In this document: positions 18,137 to 27,113 of the stretch, in pieces
How the letters are laid out: every line of letters begins with the position of its first letter
Position numbering within the stretch: position 1 is the first letter of the stretch
Source: Exiguobacterium sp. KRL4
GTDB lineage: Bacteria > Bacillota > Bacilli > Exiguobacteriales > Exiguobacteriaceae
Reading direction: 5' to 3'
Assembly (NCBI RefSeq): GCF_001870785.1
Contig: NZ_MOLV01000019.1
Span: 1-64,000, forward strand
DNA: 64,000 nucleotides
The notes under the pieces: model-generated
What the model saw: only the letters and a program-made list of their open reading frames with translations
What the model was told of the DNA's origin: nothing
The model's database searches: none
Position numbers and translations under genes: made by a program

Positions 18137-19527
18137 TTAAGCGGTATACCATTCGCCGCCGGATCTGGATTACGATTTGGTTCACCAGCGTTTTTTCTGC
18201 TGTCTTATTTGTTTTATTGACATTTTACCTTTATGACCGCTTTTATTTACAAACGCAAGAAGATCTCCTGCTTAACCGTGGGGAAAAGTTGATTAACATC
18301 TATGAATCGGAAGGATTGTCCGGCGCCTTTTACGATGGGATGACCTATACGAACGAATTGACCGAATCGAAAGTTTTCTTCATCGACTTTCTGAAGAAAA
18401 ATCCGGCTGGTCTACGGTTTTTAACGAATGCCGATATCGAGCAATTACGAAACGGTGAGACCGTCGTCTCGAGCCGAAGCCATCCGATTGAAGGCACGGA
18501 TATCTTAATGACTGGATTTCCGATCATCGAAAACAACCGTCTTGTCGGTACATTGATTCTTTATCTAGAGCTCGGTCAAATCAGTGAACCTTTCCGACCG
18601 CTTCGATTGATGATTTTCTTTATGATCGGTTTGATTGTCCTCAATCTTGTCATCTTCGGTCGACAAATCATCGATACGATCATTCGCCCCTTGATTGACA
18701 TGAAACGCGCGTCGACGGTTTATGCGCAAGGTGATTTCGATTACCGGATTCCGATTCAGTCCGATGATGAAATTGGTGAACTGGCAGAAACACTTAATAA
18801 AATGGCAGAATCGCTTGGTGAAGTCGATGAACAGCGGAAAGAATTTTTAGCCAATGTCAGCCATGAACTCCGAACCCCCTTGTCTTACATCCGCGGATAT
18901 ACGGAAATGATGCAAGATCAAGCCTTGGATGAAAAAACGCGCGAACAATACTATCAAATCATTGAACGCGAAACGGAACGTCTGCAACGACTCGTCAACG
19001 ATTTACTGGATCTCGCTCAACTGGAACGGGATTCGTATCCGATGACGAAACAACCGCTTGTTTTCAGTCAAGTGCTTGAGGATGTCGTTTACCGGATGGA
19101 ACCGATCGCTAAAGCCAAAGGTGTCTCGATCGTGACCGATTTTGATCCAAGTCAAATTGTCCTCGGGGATAACGACCGACTTGAACAGGTCATCGGAAAT
19201 ATTCTTGATAACGCGTTACGGTATACCCCAGCCTCCAAGCAGATTTATATTTCGACCATCACAGAAGGTGAACGAACGATCTGTTCGATTCGTGACGAAG
19301 GAGAAGGCATCCCGCCTGAACATTTGGAACGGTTGACGAAACGATTTTACCGGGTCGATAAATCGCGGACCCGTAAAGACGGCGGGACCGGTCTTGGACT
19401 CGCGATCACAAAACATATCATCGATCGGCATGATGGGACGATTTCATTTGACTCTGCCCTTGGTAAGGGGACGACTGTCGTGATTACGTTACCGTTGTTG
19501 CCGGACGAAGAGGACGGTTTTGCTTGA
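18133..19527 (+). CDS. Sensor histidine kinase
   Basis: This 464-residue kinase partners the preceding regulator. It has a first membrane helix (about 10-32), an extracellular sensor region of roughly 125 residues, a second helix (about 158-178), a HAMP linker, and the H-box FLANVSHELRTPLSYI. The ATP-binding boxes follow (N-box IGNILDNALRYTP, G-boxes RDEGEGIPPEHL and GGTGLGLAI). All catalytic motifs look intact. The extracellular domain has no family I recognise. Confidence 0.9.
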   Translation: MIKRYTIRRRIWITIWFTSVFSAVLFVLLTFYLYDRFYLQTQEDLLLNRGEKLINIYESEGLSGAFYDGMTYTNELTESKVFFIDFLKKNPAGLRFLTNADIEQLRNGETVVSSRSHPIEGTDILMTGFPIIENNRLVGTLILYLELGQISEPFRPLRLMIFFMIGLIVLNLVIFGRQIIDTIIRPLIDMKRASTVYAQGDFDYRIPIQSDDEIGELAETLNKMAESLGEVDEQRKEFLANVSHELRTPLSYIRGYTEMMQDQALDEKTREQYYQIIERETERLQRLVNDLLDLAQLERDSYPMTKQPLVFSQVLEDVVYRMEPIAKAKGVSIVTDFDPSQIVLGDNDRLEQVIGNILDNALRYTPASKQIYISTITEGERTICSIRDEGEGIPPEHLERLTKRFYRVDKSRTRKDGGTGLGLAITKHIIDRHDGTISFDSALGKGTTVVITLPLLPDEEDGFA

Positions 19528-19536
19528 GTGACTGTT

Positions 19537-19572
19537 GACCAAACCGATCGGATGATATCGGTTTGGTCTTTT
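19537..19572 (+). terminator. Terminator of the two-component operon
   Basis: GACCAAACCGAT and ATCGGTTTGGTC enclose an 8-base loop, followed by TTTTC. Confidence 0.8.
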
Positions 19573-19579
19573 CATTTTC

Positions 19580-20167
19580 TTGAAAGGACGTTTTACTATC
19601 GAAGACACCCTCTTACACTGGTTACAACAAGCAGATGCTTTTGCTGTACCCATCAGTCTGTTGATCAGTATACTCATTAGTTTGTCCGGTGTTCTACCAA
19701 GTGCTTTCATCACGGCAGCCAATCTCATCTACTTCGGCTTTTGGTACGGTTTATTGTGGTCGTTCTTAGGTGAGGCTCTCGGTGCCTGGGTCGCATTTTA
19801 TGTCTATCGTCGTGGATTTTATCGTGTCGAATCGAGGAGTGAGTCTCCACGCATGTTGAAATGGACGAAACGGCTCACTCATCAGACGGGATGGCGGGCG
19901 TTTTGGCAAATCCTTTTTCTCCGCCTTCTCCCATTCGTCCCCTCCGGTCTCGTCACGTTCTTAAGTGCGACCAGCGGTGTTTCGTCTGTCGTCTTCTTAC
20001 TGGCGAGTACGATCGGTAAAGGACCTGCCCTCGTACTCGAAGCATTTACTGTAAACCAGTTGATTACGCATGACTCGATCATCCCCTGGGTAATCGTAGG
20101 GATTTTCCTGATTTTTCACCTCGTTTATCTACTTGTCAAAAAAAGACGATCAATCGATATGAATTGA
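19580..20167 (+). CDS. VTT-domain membrane protein (TVP38/DedA-like)
   Basis: The 195-residue protein has about five membrane segments and the VTT/SNARE-associated core: LPSAFITAANLIYFGFWYG, then LGEALGAWVAFYVYRRG, and FLRLLPFVPSG. Homologues are proposed lipid scramblases or undecaprenyl-phosphate carriers. The start is unsure: TTG 19580 has no site before it, while GAAAGGA (19582-19588) sits inside the reading frame and would suit a start near ATC 19598. No ATG is available there. Confidence 0.75.
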   Translation: MKGRFTIEDTLLHWLQQADAFAVPISLLISILISLSGVLPSAFITAANLIYFGFWYGLLWSFLGEALGAWVAFYVYRRGFYRVESRSESPRMLKWTKRLTHQTGWRAFWQILFLRLLPFVPSGLVTFLSATSGVSSVVFLLASTIGKGPALVLEAFTVNQLITHDSIIPWVIVGIFLIFHLVYLLVKKRRSIDMN

Positions 20168-20219
20168 TGCAACCGTTTTCTTCGTATAGTGTAAAGAGGT
20201 ACACAAAGGAGGAACTACA

Positions 20220-21101
20220 ATGGAACTACGTTCATTTGGCCAAACGGATATAAAGGTTTCACCACTTGGTTTCGGTGCCGGTCATATCGGTTCGGACACC
20301 TTATCAGATCAGGAAGCAAGTTATGTCTTACATCAAGCCTTAGACTTGGGAATCCGTTTGTTTGATACCGCTCGCGGCTATGGATTGTCTGAAAAACGAA
20401 TCGGTCACTTCTTAAAACAACATCGCCACGACGTCGTATTATCGACGAAAGTTGGTTATGACGTCCCGGGCGCGGACGATTGGAAATTCCAAGCAGTAGC
20501 CGGTGGTATCGATCAAGCACTTTTAACGATGCAGACGGACTACATCGACATCGTCCATTTACATTCTTGCAGCAAGGAGATACTTGCTCAGGATGATGTC
20601 ATCGAGGCGCTTGAACGGGCAAAACAAGCAGGGAAAGTTCGGCTGATTGCTTATTCTGGTGACCGGGATGATTTGGATTACGCCATCACGACCGGACGCT
20701 TCGACAGTTTCCAAACGTCGGTCAACCTCTATGATCAACGGGTATTAGCCGATGCCGTCCCAGAGATCCACCGACAACAAAAGGGTATCATCGCCAAACG
20801 CCCGATTGCCAACGCGCCTTGGCGGTTTGACACACGACCGACCGGACAATATGTCGAGCCTTACTGGGAGCGGGCAGAGCAACTTGATTTCCAGCTAGAC
20901 GAAACATCTTGGCTTGAGACAGCCCTTCGTTTTACAGTCTTTGAGCCCGGCATCACAAGTGCCATCATCGGGACCGCCAATCCGGAGCACTTGACGCACA
21001 ACGTTCGCTTACTCGAGAAAGGTCCTTTACCGGCAGAACGTGTTGCGGATTTGAAACGACGTTTTCAAGAACAAGATCAGAACTGGATCCAACAAACCTA
21101 A
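20220..21101 (+). CDS. Aldo/keto reductase
   Basis: The 293-residue NADPH-dependent oxidoreductase has a TIM barrel with catalytic tetrad Asp and Tyr (FDTARGYG), Lys (STKVGYD) and His (IVHLHSC). The C-terminal nucleotide-binding signature (AIIGTANPEHL) is present. Physiological substrate is unknown. AAAGGAGGA precedes the ATG. It is a single-gene unit closed by a shared terminator. Confidence 0.85.
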   Translation: MELRSFGQTDIKVSPLGFGAGHIGSDTLSDQEASYVLHQALDLGIRLFDTARGYGLSEKRIGHFLKQHRHDVVLSTKVGYDVPGADDWKFQAVAGGIDQALLTMQTDYIDIVHLHSCSKEILAQDDVIEALERAKQAGKVRLIAYSGDRDDLDYAITTGRFDSFQTSVNLYDQRVLADAVPEIHRQQKGIIAKRPIANAPWRFDTRPTGQYVEPYWERAEQLDFQLDETSWLETALRFTVFEPGITSAIIGTANPEHLTHNVRLLEKGPLPAERVADLKRRFQEQDQNWIQQT

Positions 21102-21103
21102 AA

Positions 21104-21141
21104 AAATGCCTCGTTCCTTTTAAAGAGGAATGAGGCATTTT
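21104..21141. terminator. Bidirectional terminator
   Basis: AAATGCCTC(G)TTCCT pairs with AGGAA(T)GAGGCATTT, flanked by A and T runs, between convergent genes. Confidence 0.8.
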
Positions 21142-21143
21142 CA

Positions 21144-22529
21144 TTAAAATTTCTTCTTTTTCTTTTTCTCCAAGACGACGATTGCTTCGACATGCGCCGT
21201 CTGCGGGAACATATCATACGGTTGGATGTAGCTGACTTTATAGTCGGCTTTCATCAAGTGGTCACAATCGCGTGCCAGTGATTGAGGATTACACGAGACA
21301 TAAATGATTTTTTTCGCTTTGGAAGAAATCATCGCATTTAACAATTGTGTATCACATCCGGCACGTGGTGGATCGACGATGAAGACATCCGGAACCCATC
21401 CCTCTTTGACCCAACGTGGAATCCACGTTTCTGCTTTACCGACCACGTATTGAGCATGATTAAATCCATACTGCTTCATGTGTGCCGTTGCATCTTCAAC
21501 TGCTTCTTCGACGATTTCCATCCCACGGACTTCTTTTGCTCCGCTCGCCACCCAAAGACCGATCGATCCAACACCTGCGTACGCATCAACAACACGCTCT
21601 TCACCGGTCAAAGCAGCCGCCTTGACGATTTCTCCATACATCCGCTCTGCCTGCTCCGGATTCAACTGGAAAAAGGCGCGTGGTGAAAGTTGGTATGTGA
21701 ACTCACCCATCTGTTCCTCGATCCGTTCTACGCCGCGTAAGACTTCCGTGTGTTCGCCGAACACACGGGACGTCAATTTATCATTGATGTTGAGAGCGAC
21801 CGAAATGACACCTGGAATGTCATAGATGTCACGTGATAAGCCTTCTAGATCCTTGAACCCATCTTTGAAGGCGACTAAGACGACTTGAATCTCACCCGTC
21901 TTGATCCCCGTCCGGACGACGATATTGCGGATAACACCATCTTGTTTCGCTGAACTGTAGACCGGAACGTTGTAGTCATTCAACAGTTTGGTTACAGCGT
22001 TGTTGACACGTAATGTCTCTTTGTTTTGGACGACACATTCATCGATCGCAACCAAACGGTTCGAGTTCGCAGAATAGAGCCCACTGACGATTTGTGTCCC
22101 TTCTTTTCCGACCGCAAACTGGGATTTGTTCCGATATTCCCATTCCGTCGTGCCGATCGTCGGACGAATATCCGCTTTTTCAACATTGAGTTTCGTTGAC
22201 TTCGTAAAGGCGTTCCGTAACATCTCTTCTTTATAACGAAGCTGTCCTTCGTAACTCATGTGCTGGAGCTGACACCCTCCACACTGGCTGTAGATGGGAC
22301 ATAATGGCGTCACACGATCCGGTGAACGAACATCTCGTTTCAAGATTTTGGCGTTCGCGAAGTTGTTATGAATCTCTGTAATCTCGATTTGAGCCGTTTC
22401 ACCAACAAGTAAACCCGGTATGAATACGATTTGTCGTTCGAGTGTCGCGATGCCTTCCCCGTTGATCCCCATCCGTAAGCAGGTCACAGAACGTATTTCG
22501 CCCTCTTGTAATTTAATTTTAGTTGTCAT
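21144..22529 (-). CDS. rlmCD: 23S rRNA (uracil-C5)-methyltransferase, RlmCD type
   Basis: The 461-residue SAM-dependent RNA methyltransferase has an N-terminal TRAM domain (about 5-60). An iron-sulfur cysteine set (CPIYSQCGGCQ) follows, then a SAM domain (VVDAYAGVGSIGLW) and the catalytic Cys in IYVSCNPQSLARD. Length matches B. subtilis RlmCD (YefA), which modifies U747 and U1939; the paralogue YfjO remains an alternative. The start at 22529 is chosen because GGAAAGGA lies 8 bases before it. It follows a small SE1561-like gene in one operon. Confidence 0.88.
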   Translation of the reverse strand: MTTKIKLQEGEIRSVTCLRMGINGEGIATLERQIVFIPGLLVGETAQIEITEIHNNFANAKILKRDVRSPDRVTPLCPIYSQCGGCQLQHMSYEGQLRYKEEMLRNAFTKSTKLNVEKADIRPTIGTTEWEYRNKSQFAVGKEGTQIVSGLYSANSNRLVAIDECVVQNKETLRVNNAVTKLLNDYNVPVYSSAKQDGVIRNIVVRTGIKTGEIQVVLVAFKDGFKDLEGLSRDIYDIPGVISVALNINDKLTSRVFGEHTEVLRGVERIEEQMGEFTYQLSPRAFFQLNPEQAERMYGEIVKAAALTGEERVVDAYAGVGSIGLWVASGAKEVRGMEIVEEAVEDATAHMKQYGFNHAQYVVGKAETWIPRWVKEGWVPDVFIVDPPRAGCDTQLLNAMISSKAKKIIYVSCNPQSLARDCDHLMKADYKVSYIQPYDMFPQTAHVEAIVVLEKKKKKKF

Positions 22530-22569
22530 CTGATTCATCCTTTCCATGATCCAAATCAAAAAGCGGTCG

Positions 22570-22779
22570 TTATGAACCGCTTTCAGATTCCTCATGTTCC
22601 TTCATGTCTTTTGCATAACGAAGCACCTTGGCTTTCAACTGATCCAAGGAGACGGCTAACCGTTCCAAATCCTCAATATCTGATGTTTCATCCAATGAAT
22701 CAATTGTATGGCATAAAAGCTGCATTCTTGATTTTAGCACATTCATCTGTCCAAGTTTATCAGTTCTTGCTTTTCCCAT
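22570..22779 (-). CDS. Small helical protein, SE1561-like
   Basis: The 69-residue protein is almost wholly helical and charged (LGQMNVLKSRMQLLCHTIDS, DIEDLERLAVSLDQLKAKV). It resembles the SE1561 family found beside RlmCD-type genes in Bacillota; the family has no known function. It is the first gene of the leftward unit, 40 bp before rlmCD, and has AGGAAG before the start. Confidence 0.65.
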   Translation of the reverse strand: MGKARTDKLGQMNVLKSRMQLLCHTIDSLDETSDIEDLERLAVSLDQLKAKVLRYAKDMKEHEESESGS

Positions 22780-22861
22780 TATTCTGACTTCCTTTCTTCT
22801 TCTTTATTCTATCGTCCATTTAGCATACGATACGTAGTGGAGCACTAAAAGGAGGAATTTT

Positions 22862-23977
22862 ATGATGTCACTTACATCACCCATCACGATTGAAAACGAT
22901 CCGTGGGAAGCCTATCGTGATTTAGAACAGTACGGACAGTCCCGGCTGACGAACATCGAAGTCACGACGACGACCCTTTGCAACATGCGATGTGAGCATT
23001 GTGCCGTCGGATACATGTTATCGAGTAGCGAAACACCTACCATCCCAGTCGAACTACTCATCAAAAGACTGGACGAAATCGAACACCTGCGTGCCTTCTC
23101 GATTACTGGCGGTGAACCGATGTTATCAATGAAGTCGGTTCGGGAATATGTCGTCCCTTTACTTAAGTATGCCCACGAACGGGGAGCTAAAACCCAAATC
23201 AACTCAAATTTAACACTCCCACTCTCACGGTATGAGTTGATCATCCCCTATCTTGACGTCTTACATATCTCCCATAACTGGGGCACGGCAGACGACTTCA
23301 TTGATGGTGGATTTGCGATGATGGAACGAAAACCATCACGGGAAGCACGCACTAAATTGTTTGAACAGATGAAAGAAAATGCCCGTATCTTGAATGCGCG
23401 TGGTGTCCTCGTCTCTGCGGAAACGATGATCAATAAACGAACGTTACCGCATTTAGAAGCCATCCATCAAGAAATCGTCGATATGGGCTGTGTCCGGCAT
23501 GAGGTGCATCCTATGTACCCTGCAGATTTTGCGTCGATGATCGAAGCGGCCAGTCTCGATGAGATTCGTGACGGCATTCATCGTTTGCTTGATGCCCGTG
23601 ATCAAGATGTCTGGATGTTGTTTGGAACACTGCCCTTTTATGCGTGTTCGATGGATGAAGAAGACTTAGTACTCCATCGCCGTCTGCGACAAGAAAAAAA
23701 TGTCTCTGTCCGAAACGATCCTGATGGACGTTCGCGCCTTAACGTCAACATCTTTGACGGAGAAATCATCGTCACGGATTTCGGCGATGAACTCGCATCG
23801 CTTGGAACAATTCATGAGACGTCGTTTAACGAAGCTTACGCAGAGTGGCAACAAACAGAGCTCAATAAAAGCCTGTCCTGCCACTGCCCTGCCGTTCAGT
23901 GCCTTGGTCCAAATGCCCTTGTCAAAAATGCCTATTATCCGGAAGTGGATTTTCTCAAACAGACAAGTCGCCTTTAA
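22862..23977 (+). CDS. yfkAB: Radical SAM protein YfkAB
   Basis: The 371-residue protein has the radical SAM cluster motif CNMRCEHC (C-X3-C-X2-C) near residue 40 and the SAM-binding GGEP motif (ITGGEPML). A C-terminal extension carries a second group of cysteines (CHCPAVQC), suggesting an auxiliary cluster. It matches B. subtilis YfkA/YfkB joined as one ORF. Reaction unknown. AAGGAGG lies just before the double ATG. Confidence 0.85.
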   Translation: MMSLTSPITIENDPWEAYRDLEQYGQSRLTNIEVTTTTLCNMRCEHCAVGYMLSSSETPTIPVELLIKRLDEIEHLRAFSITGGEPMLSMKSVREYVVPLLKYAHERGAKTQINSNLTLPLSRYELIIPYLDVLHISHNWGTADDFIDGGFAMMERKPSREARTKLFEQMKENARILNARGVLVSAETMINKRTLPHLEAIHQEIVDMGCVRHEVHPMYPADFASMIEAASLDEIRDGIHRLLDARDQDVWMLFGTLPFYACSMDEEDLVLHRRLRQEKNVSVRNDPDGRSRLNVNIFDGEIIVTDFGDELASLGTIHETSFNEAYAEWQQTELNKSLSCHCPAVQCLGPNALVKNAYYPEVDFLKQTSRL

Positions 23978-24054
23978 TGGTTTGATTCCTTTCTAAAACG
24001 GGAAAAGTCTGTCACAAAGTTGACACAATTTCCTTGTTTGAAGGAGGCTTTCAA

Positions 24055-24237
24055 ATGGAATGGCTCGTTGGGATTGTCACGATTATCGGGATGTTCAGTA
24101 TGGTGCTTGGGATTATGATGATTGGGATTCGGGTGTCCCATAGTATCGAACACGATGAAGTGTTCGATCAGACGGATTGGGATGAACATTTATTGCATAT
24201 GCCCCGTCCGACACGCTTTGAACAAAAAGAACAATAA
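24055..24237 (+). CDS. Small membrane protein
   Basis: A 60-residue protein begins MEWLVGIVTIIGMFSMVLGI, one membrane helix (about 3-27), followed by an acidic His-containing tail ending in PRPTRFEQKEQ. The ATG at 24055 has GAAGGAGG properly spaced; the upstream frame lacks one. No family recognised. It is followed by its own hairpin. Confidence 0.7.
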   Translation: MEWLVGIVTIIGMFSMVLGIMMIGIRVSHSIEHDEVFDQTDWDEHLLHMPRPTRFEQKEQ

Positions 24238-24243
24238 ACACGG

Positions 24244-24280
24244 ACATGCCCCGGTATACAAACGTATATCCGGGGCATGT
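24244..24280 (+). terminator. Hairpin after the small membrane protein gene
   Basis: ACATGCCCCGG-TATAC pairs with GTATA-T-CCGGGGCATGT; the T run is weak (TTATGCTT). Confidence 0.55.
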
Positions 24281-24307
24281 TATGCTTAATGAAAAAAAGA
24301 AAGGTAG

Positions 24308-25456
24308 TTGTTTGTTTTGTCGCGTCGTTTTGCTTTGATTCTTTCAATCGTCTTTATTTCAGGTTTCACCCAAGGATTGCTCATTCCTTTATTATCTATT
24401 TTGTTGGAACGCCAAGGAACTCCTGCTTACATAAACGGATTAAGTGCTGCCGTTCTTTACATCGGTGTCATCGTCGCCGCCCCACTAATGGAAAAACCGT
24501 TGCGGCGCTACGGTTACGTACCTGTCATCTCGTTTGGACTAGCCTTAGTTGCGATTGCCGTTTTCGCCTTTCCGCTCATACCAAGTGTCCTGGCCTGGAT
24601 GGTCTTACGGTTTATCGTTGGTTTTGGTGATCAGACGCTCCACTACGGATCACAAGTCTGGGTCACATCAATCACACCGAATCACAAACTCGGTCGGACG
24701 ATGTCCCTTTACGGAATGGCATTTGGTCTTGGTTTTGCACTTGGTCCACTTGCTGCTCCACTCGTTGATTGGATCAGCTGGCTCCCGTTCGTCTTGACCG
24801 GTATACTGACTGTCCTTGTCTTGATTGCCTTGCGACAACTGCCAAACGAAAAGCCATCTGACATCATGCCGGAAGAACTTCAGTCTGCCGCTTCCCGCTA
24901 TCGCCTCGTCTTGTCGACGGCATGGTTTACGTTATTACCAGGGTTCACTTATGGTTTTTTAGAAGCTACATTAAATGCAAGCTTCCCTGTTTTCGCTACT
25001 CGAAATGGTTATGAACTCGCTCAAACGAGTACGCTGATCACGACGTTTGTCGTCAGTTCCCTTTTGATGCAGCTACCACTCGGACGCCTTGCAGATCATT
25101 TCGGAAAACGGAGGACGTTGATTTCCGTACTCAGTATCGGAGCCATTGCTTTTTTGACGGCCTGCTTTTTCTTCCAAAGCTATGGAGCCTTGTTTACGAT
25201 TTTCGCGATCAGCGGGATGGCGCTCGGCTCCACCTATTCGCTTGGCGTCGCTTATATGACGGAACAACTTCCGAATCATTTACTACCGACCGGAAACTTG
25301 CTTGCCGGTATTTCCTTTAGCCTGGGATCGATACTCGGCCCCATTTCCGGTAGTCTGTTTGTCGTGTTACCTCCAAGCTTCTATTTCAGCTTGTTTGTCC
25401 TGGTCCTTGCGACACTCGCTTATCTTCTTTTTCGATCTAATCCGATATCGCATTGA
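24308..25456 (+). CDS. MFS transporter (YfkF-like)
   Basis: The 382-residue protein has twelve predicted membrane helices and an MFS motif-A-like loop (LGRLADHFGKRRTL) in the second half. It resembles drug/metabolite efflux members such as B. subtilis YfkF, which also neighbours yfkAB. The start is ambiguous: TTG 24308 is only 3 bases from AAAGG, TTG 24317 has 12. Substrate unknown. Confidence 0.8.
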   Translation: MFVLSRRFALILSIVFISGFTQGLLIPLLSILLERQGTPAYINGLSAAVLYIGVIVAAPLMEKPLRRYGYVPVISFGLALVAIAVFAFPLIPSVLAWMVLRFIVGFGDQTLHYGSQVWVTSITPNHKLGRTMSLYGMAFGLGFALGPLAAPLVDWISWLPFVLTGILTVLVLIALRQLPNEKPSDIMPEELQSAASRYRLVLSTAWFTLLPGFTYGFLEATLNASFPVFATRNGYELAQTSTLITTFVVSSLLMQLPLGRLADHFGKRRTLISVLSIGAIAFLTACFFFQSYGALFTIFAISGMALGSTYSLGVAYMTEQLPNHLLPTGNLLAGISFSLGSILGPISGSLFVVLPPSFYFSLFVLVLATLAYLLFRSNPISH

Positions 25457-25469
25457 CGCCATACCATAC

Positions 25470-25511
25470 ACAAAGAAGGTCGTTCCACGAAAAGGGAACG
25501 ACCTTCTTTGT
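25470..25511. terminator. Bidirectional terminator after the MFS gene
   Basis: ACAAAGAAGGTCGTTCC forms a perfect 17-bp stem with its complement around an 8-base loop, between convergent genes. Confidence 0.8.
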
Positions 25512-25546
25512 CAGGCGACTACGCATCATGTTTTGAAATCTTTACT

Positions 25547-25834
25547 CTATTTAATGATCCCTTCTTGCCGAAAACTATGCCAGAGCTTATCATCGATCGC
25601 ATACGGTTGTTCTTTTGCCCGCTTCAACTCTTCCGTTTCCAGCAATACGACGACCTCTCGACCGTTGATTGACCAAACTGAATCATACCCTCTTTCCGCC
25701 TCCACGATTTCCACATCGACCTCTCCATGTGTCTCCTTTAATTGTTGACTGACACAGGTTACGACGAACCGAGCAAACTCATCCCGCGGACGACGATTCG
25801 CAATGATCTTTCGAACGATCTCATTCCGTTCCAT
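25547..25834 (-). CDS. Hypothetical protein, 95 aa
   Basis: A small soluble protein starting MERNEIVRKIIANRRP, with alternating helices and strands (EVDVEIVEAERG, REVVVLLETEEL). No family recognised. The start at 25834 is preferred to 25843 because GAGGAG lies 9 bases upstream. It stands alone between the MFS gene and eamA. Confidence 0.6.
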   Translation of the reverse strand: MERNEIVRKIIANRRPRDEFARFVVTCVSQQLKETHGEVDVEIVEAERGYDSVWSINGREVVVLLETEELKRAKEQPYAIDDKLWHSFRQEGIIK

Positions 25835-25910
25835 CCCTCTCATCTCCTCTCATTTTTTAGTTGCACTAGCCTTTAAGGCAAGGCCGAATCGGTGGTTTAT
25901 GACCGTACAG

Positions 25911-25931
25911 AAAAAGCCGAACAAGTCGGCT
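25911..25931 (-). terminator. Terminator of the EamA gene
   Basis: Minus-strand AGCCGA-CTTGT-TCGGCT followed by TTTT. It lies 67 bp past the stop at 25998; the rest of 25835-25997 shows no gene. Confidence 0.55.
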
Positions 25932-25997
25932 TAAGCAACGAACGATTACCCATAAAAGGTTTAATTGAGACTATTTTTGCACGATTCAGAATCTTCG

Positions 25998-26927
25998 TCA
26001 ACTCCGCTTTTGAAACCACATGGGCAGATAGGTCGAAACAAGAATTCCAGTGACGACAAACACGAGTCCGACGAAGGCTTGCGGTGGAATCGCTTCTCCG
26101 AGAATAAGCGCTGACAATGTCACACCAAAAATCGGCACAAAAAACATGAATAATGACACACGACTGACGGGGTTGTATTTCATCAATAAATTCCATAATG
26201 TAAAGCCCGTCGCGGATAAAAATGCGAGATATAAGAGCATCCATCCAGTCGTACTCGTGAAGGCGAATGGGAACCACTCTCCGTTTAGAACTGCTCCGAT
26301 GATGAACAGACCAATCGATCCAATGACCATTGCCCATCCTGTCATCGGTGCGACGGGATAACTTGCTGAATATTCTTTTGCAACTAAGTTACCGAAAGCT
26401 CCAGAAATCATTGCCAGAATCAATAACACTTCACCGACACCAAATGATACTCCAGCTGATCCTTGTGGCCAGTTCGCTAAGATTACACCCGTGAACCCTA
26501 AAAAAAGTGCTAGTCCTTTGAATCGGTTCAATCGATCATCTTCATAGCGGAAATGTGCCAGTAACATCTGAAAGAATGAAGTTGATCCTGCGATGATCGA
26601 TCCTTGGACCCCTGTCGACAAGGACAGACCGATGTAAAAGAATACATACTGGAGAAACGTCAAAAAGAATCCTAAACGGCTATAAGCAAGAGTCCTATTT
26701 TTAAGTGTAATCGGTTGTTTGAATATCAAAACACTGAGGATCAACAATAAAACACCCGCAAGGAAAAAACGGTAACTGGCAAATAAAAGTTGTTCTCCGT
26801 ATTCGTTTGATGTAATCGCGAGTAACGTATAACTTTTTTTGATGAACGGGAAGGCACTTCCCCATAGGAAGGTGGTCACTAAAGCAAGAGCCACCATTCC
26901 AAAACGATTGGTCAATATTTTTTTCAT
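25998..26927 (-). CDS. EamA/DMT family transporter
   Basis: The 309-residue protein has ten membrane helices in two EamA repeats (FLWGSAFPFIKKSY near the start; LFMFFVPIFGVTLSALILGE in the second), typical of drug/metabolite permeases. Start 26927 has AAAGGA ten bases upstream; the longer frame reaches into the regulatory region. It is divergent from the metal ATPase gene, and a PerR-like box overlaps its probable promoter. Substrate unknown. Confidence 0.8.
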   Translation of the reverse strand: MKKILTNRFGMVALALVTTFLWGSAFPFIKKSYTLLAITSNEYGEQLLFASYRFFLAGVLLLILSVLIFKQPITLKNRTLAYSRLGFFLTFLQYVFFYIGLSLSTGVQGSIIAGSTSFFQMLLAHFRYEDDRLNRFKGLALFLGFTGVILANWPQGSAGVSFGVGEVLLILAMISGAFGNLVAKEYSASYPVAPMTGWAMVIGSIGLFIIGAVLNGEWFPFAFTSTTGWMLLYLAFLSATGFTLWNLLMKYNPVSRVSLFMFFVPIFGVTLSALILGEAIPPQAFVGLVFVVTGILVSTYLPMWFQKRS

Positions 26928-26985
26928 GTTTGCTGATTCCTTTCCTGTTCCTTTTGGCTTAAGCATGATATAGTAAAAGTACAGA

Positions 26986-27000
26986 TAATAATGATTATAA
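26986..27000. promoter_or_regulatory. PerR-like box
   Basis: TAATAATGATTATAA matches the PerR consensus TTATAATNATTATAA at 13 of 14 defined positions. It lies in the divergent region between the EamA gene and the P1B-4 ATPase gene, close to a possible EamA promoter and about 87 bp before the likely ATPase start site. Confidence 0.6.
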
Positions 27001-27006
27001 TCTAGC

Positions 27007-27025
27007 GACAATGAAACTCATTATC
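27007..27025. promoter_or_regulatory. Fur-like box
   Basis: GACAATGAAACTCATTATC matches the Fur consensus GATAATGATAATCATTATC at 16 of 19 positions. Its centre is about 65 bp before the inferred ATPase start site, a position suited to activation rather than repression. Confidence 0.6.
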
Positions 27026-27068
27026 ATTGATGAAAAAACGTTGGTAATCAACATTCTCAATGTTTTAC

Positions 27069-27074
27069 TATAAT
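27069..27074 (+). promoter_or_regulatory. -10 element of the P1B-4 ATPase gene
   Basis: TATAAT lies 40 bp before the start codon. No recognisable -35 hexamer occurs 16-18 bp upstream, which fits an activator-dependent promoter. Confidence 0.4.
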
Positions 27075-27113
27075 GATTTCATTTCTCATTTAGAACTTGA
27101 AAGGAGTTTTGAT

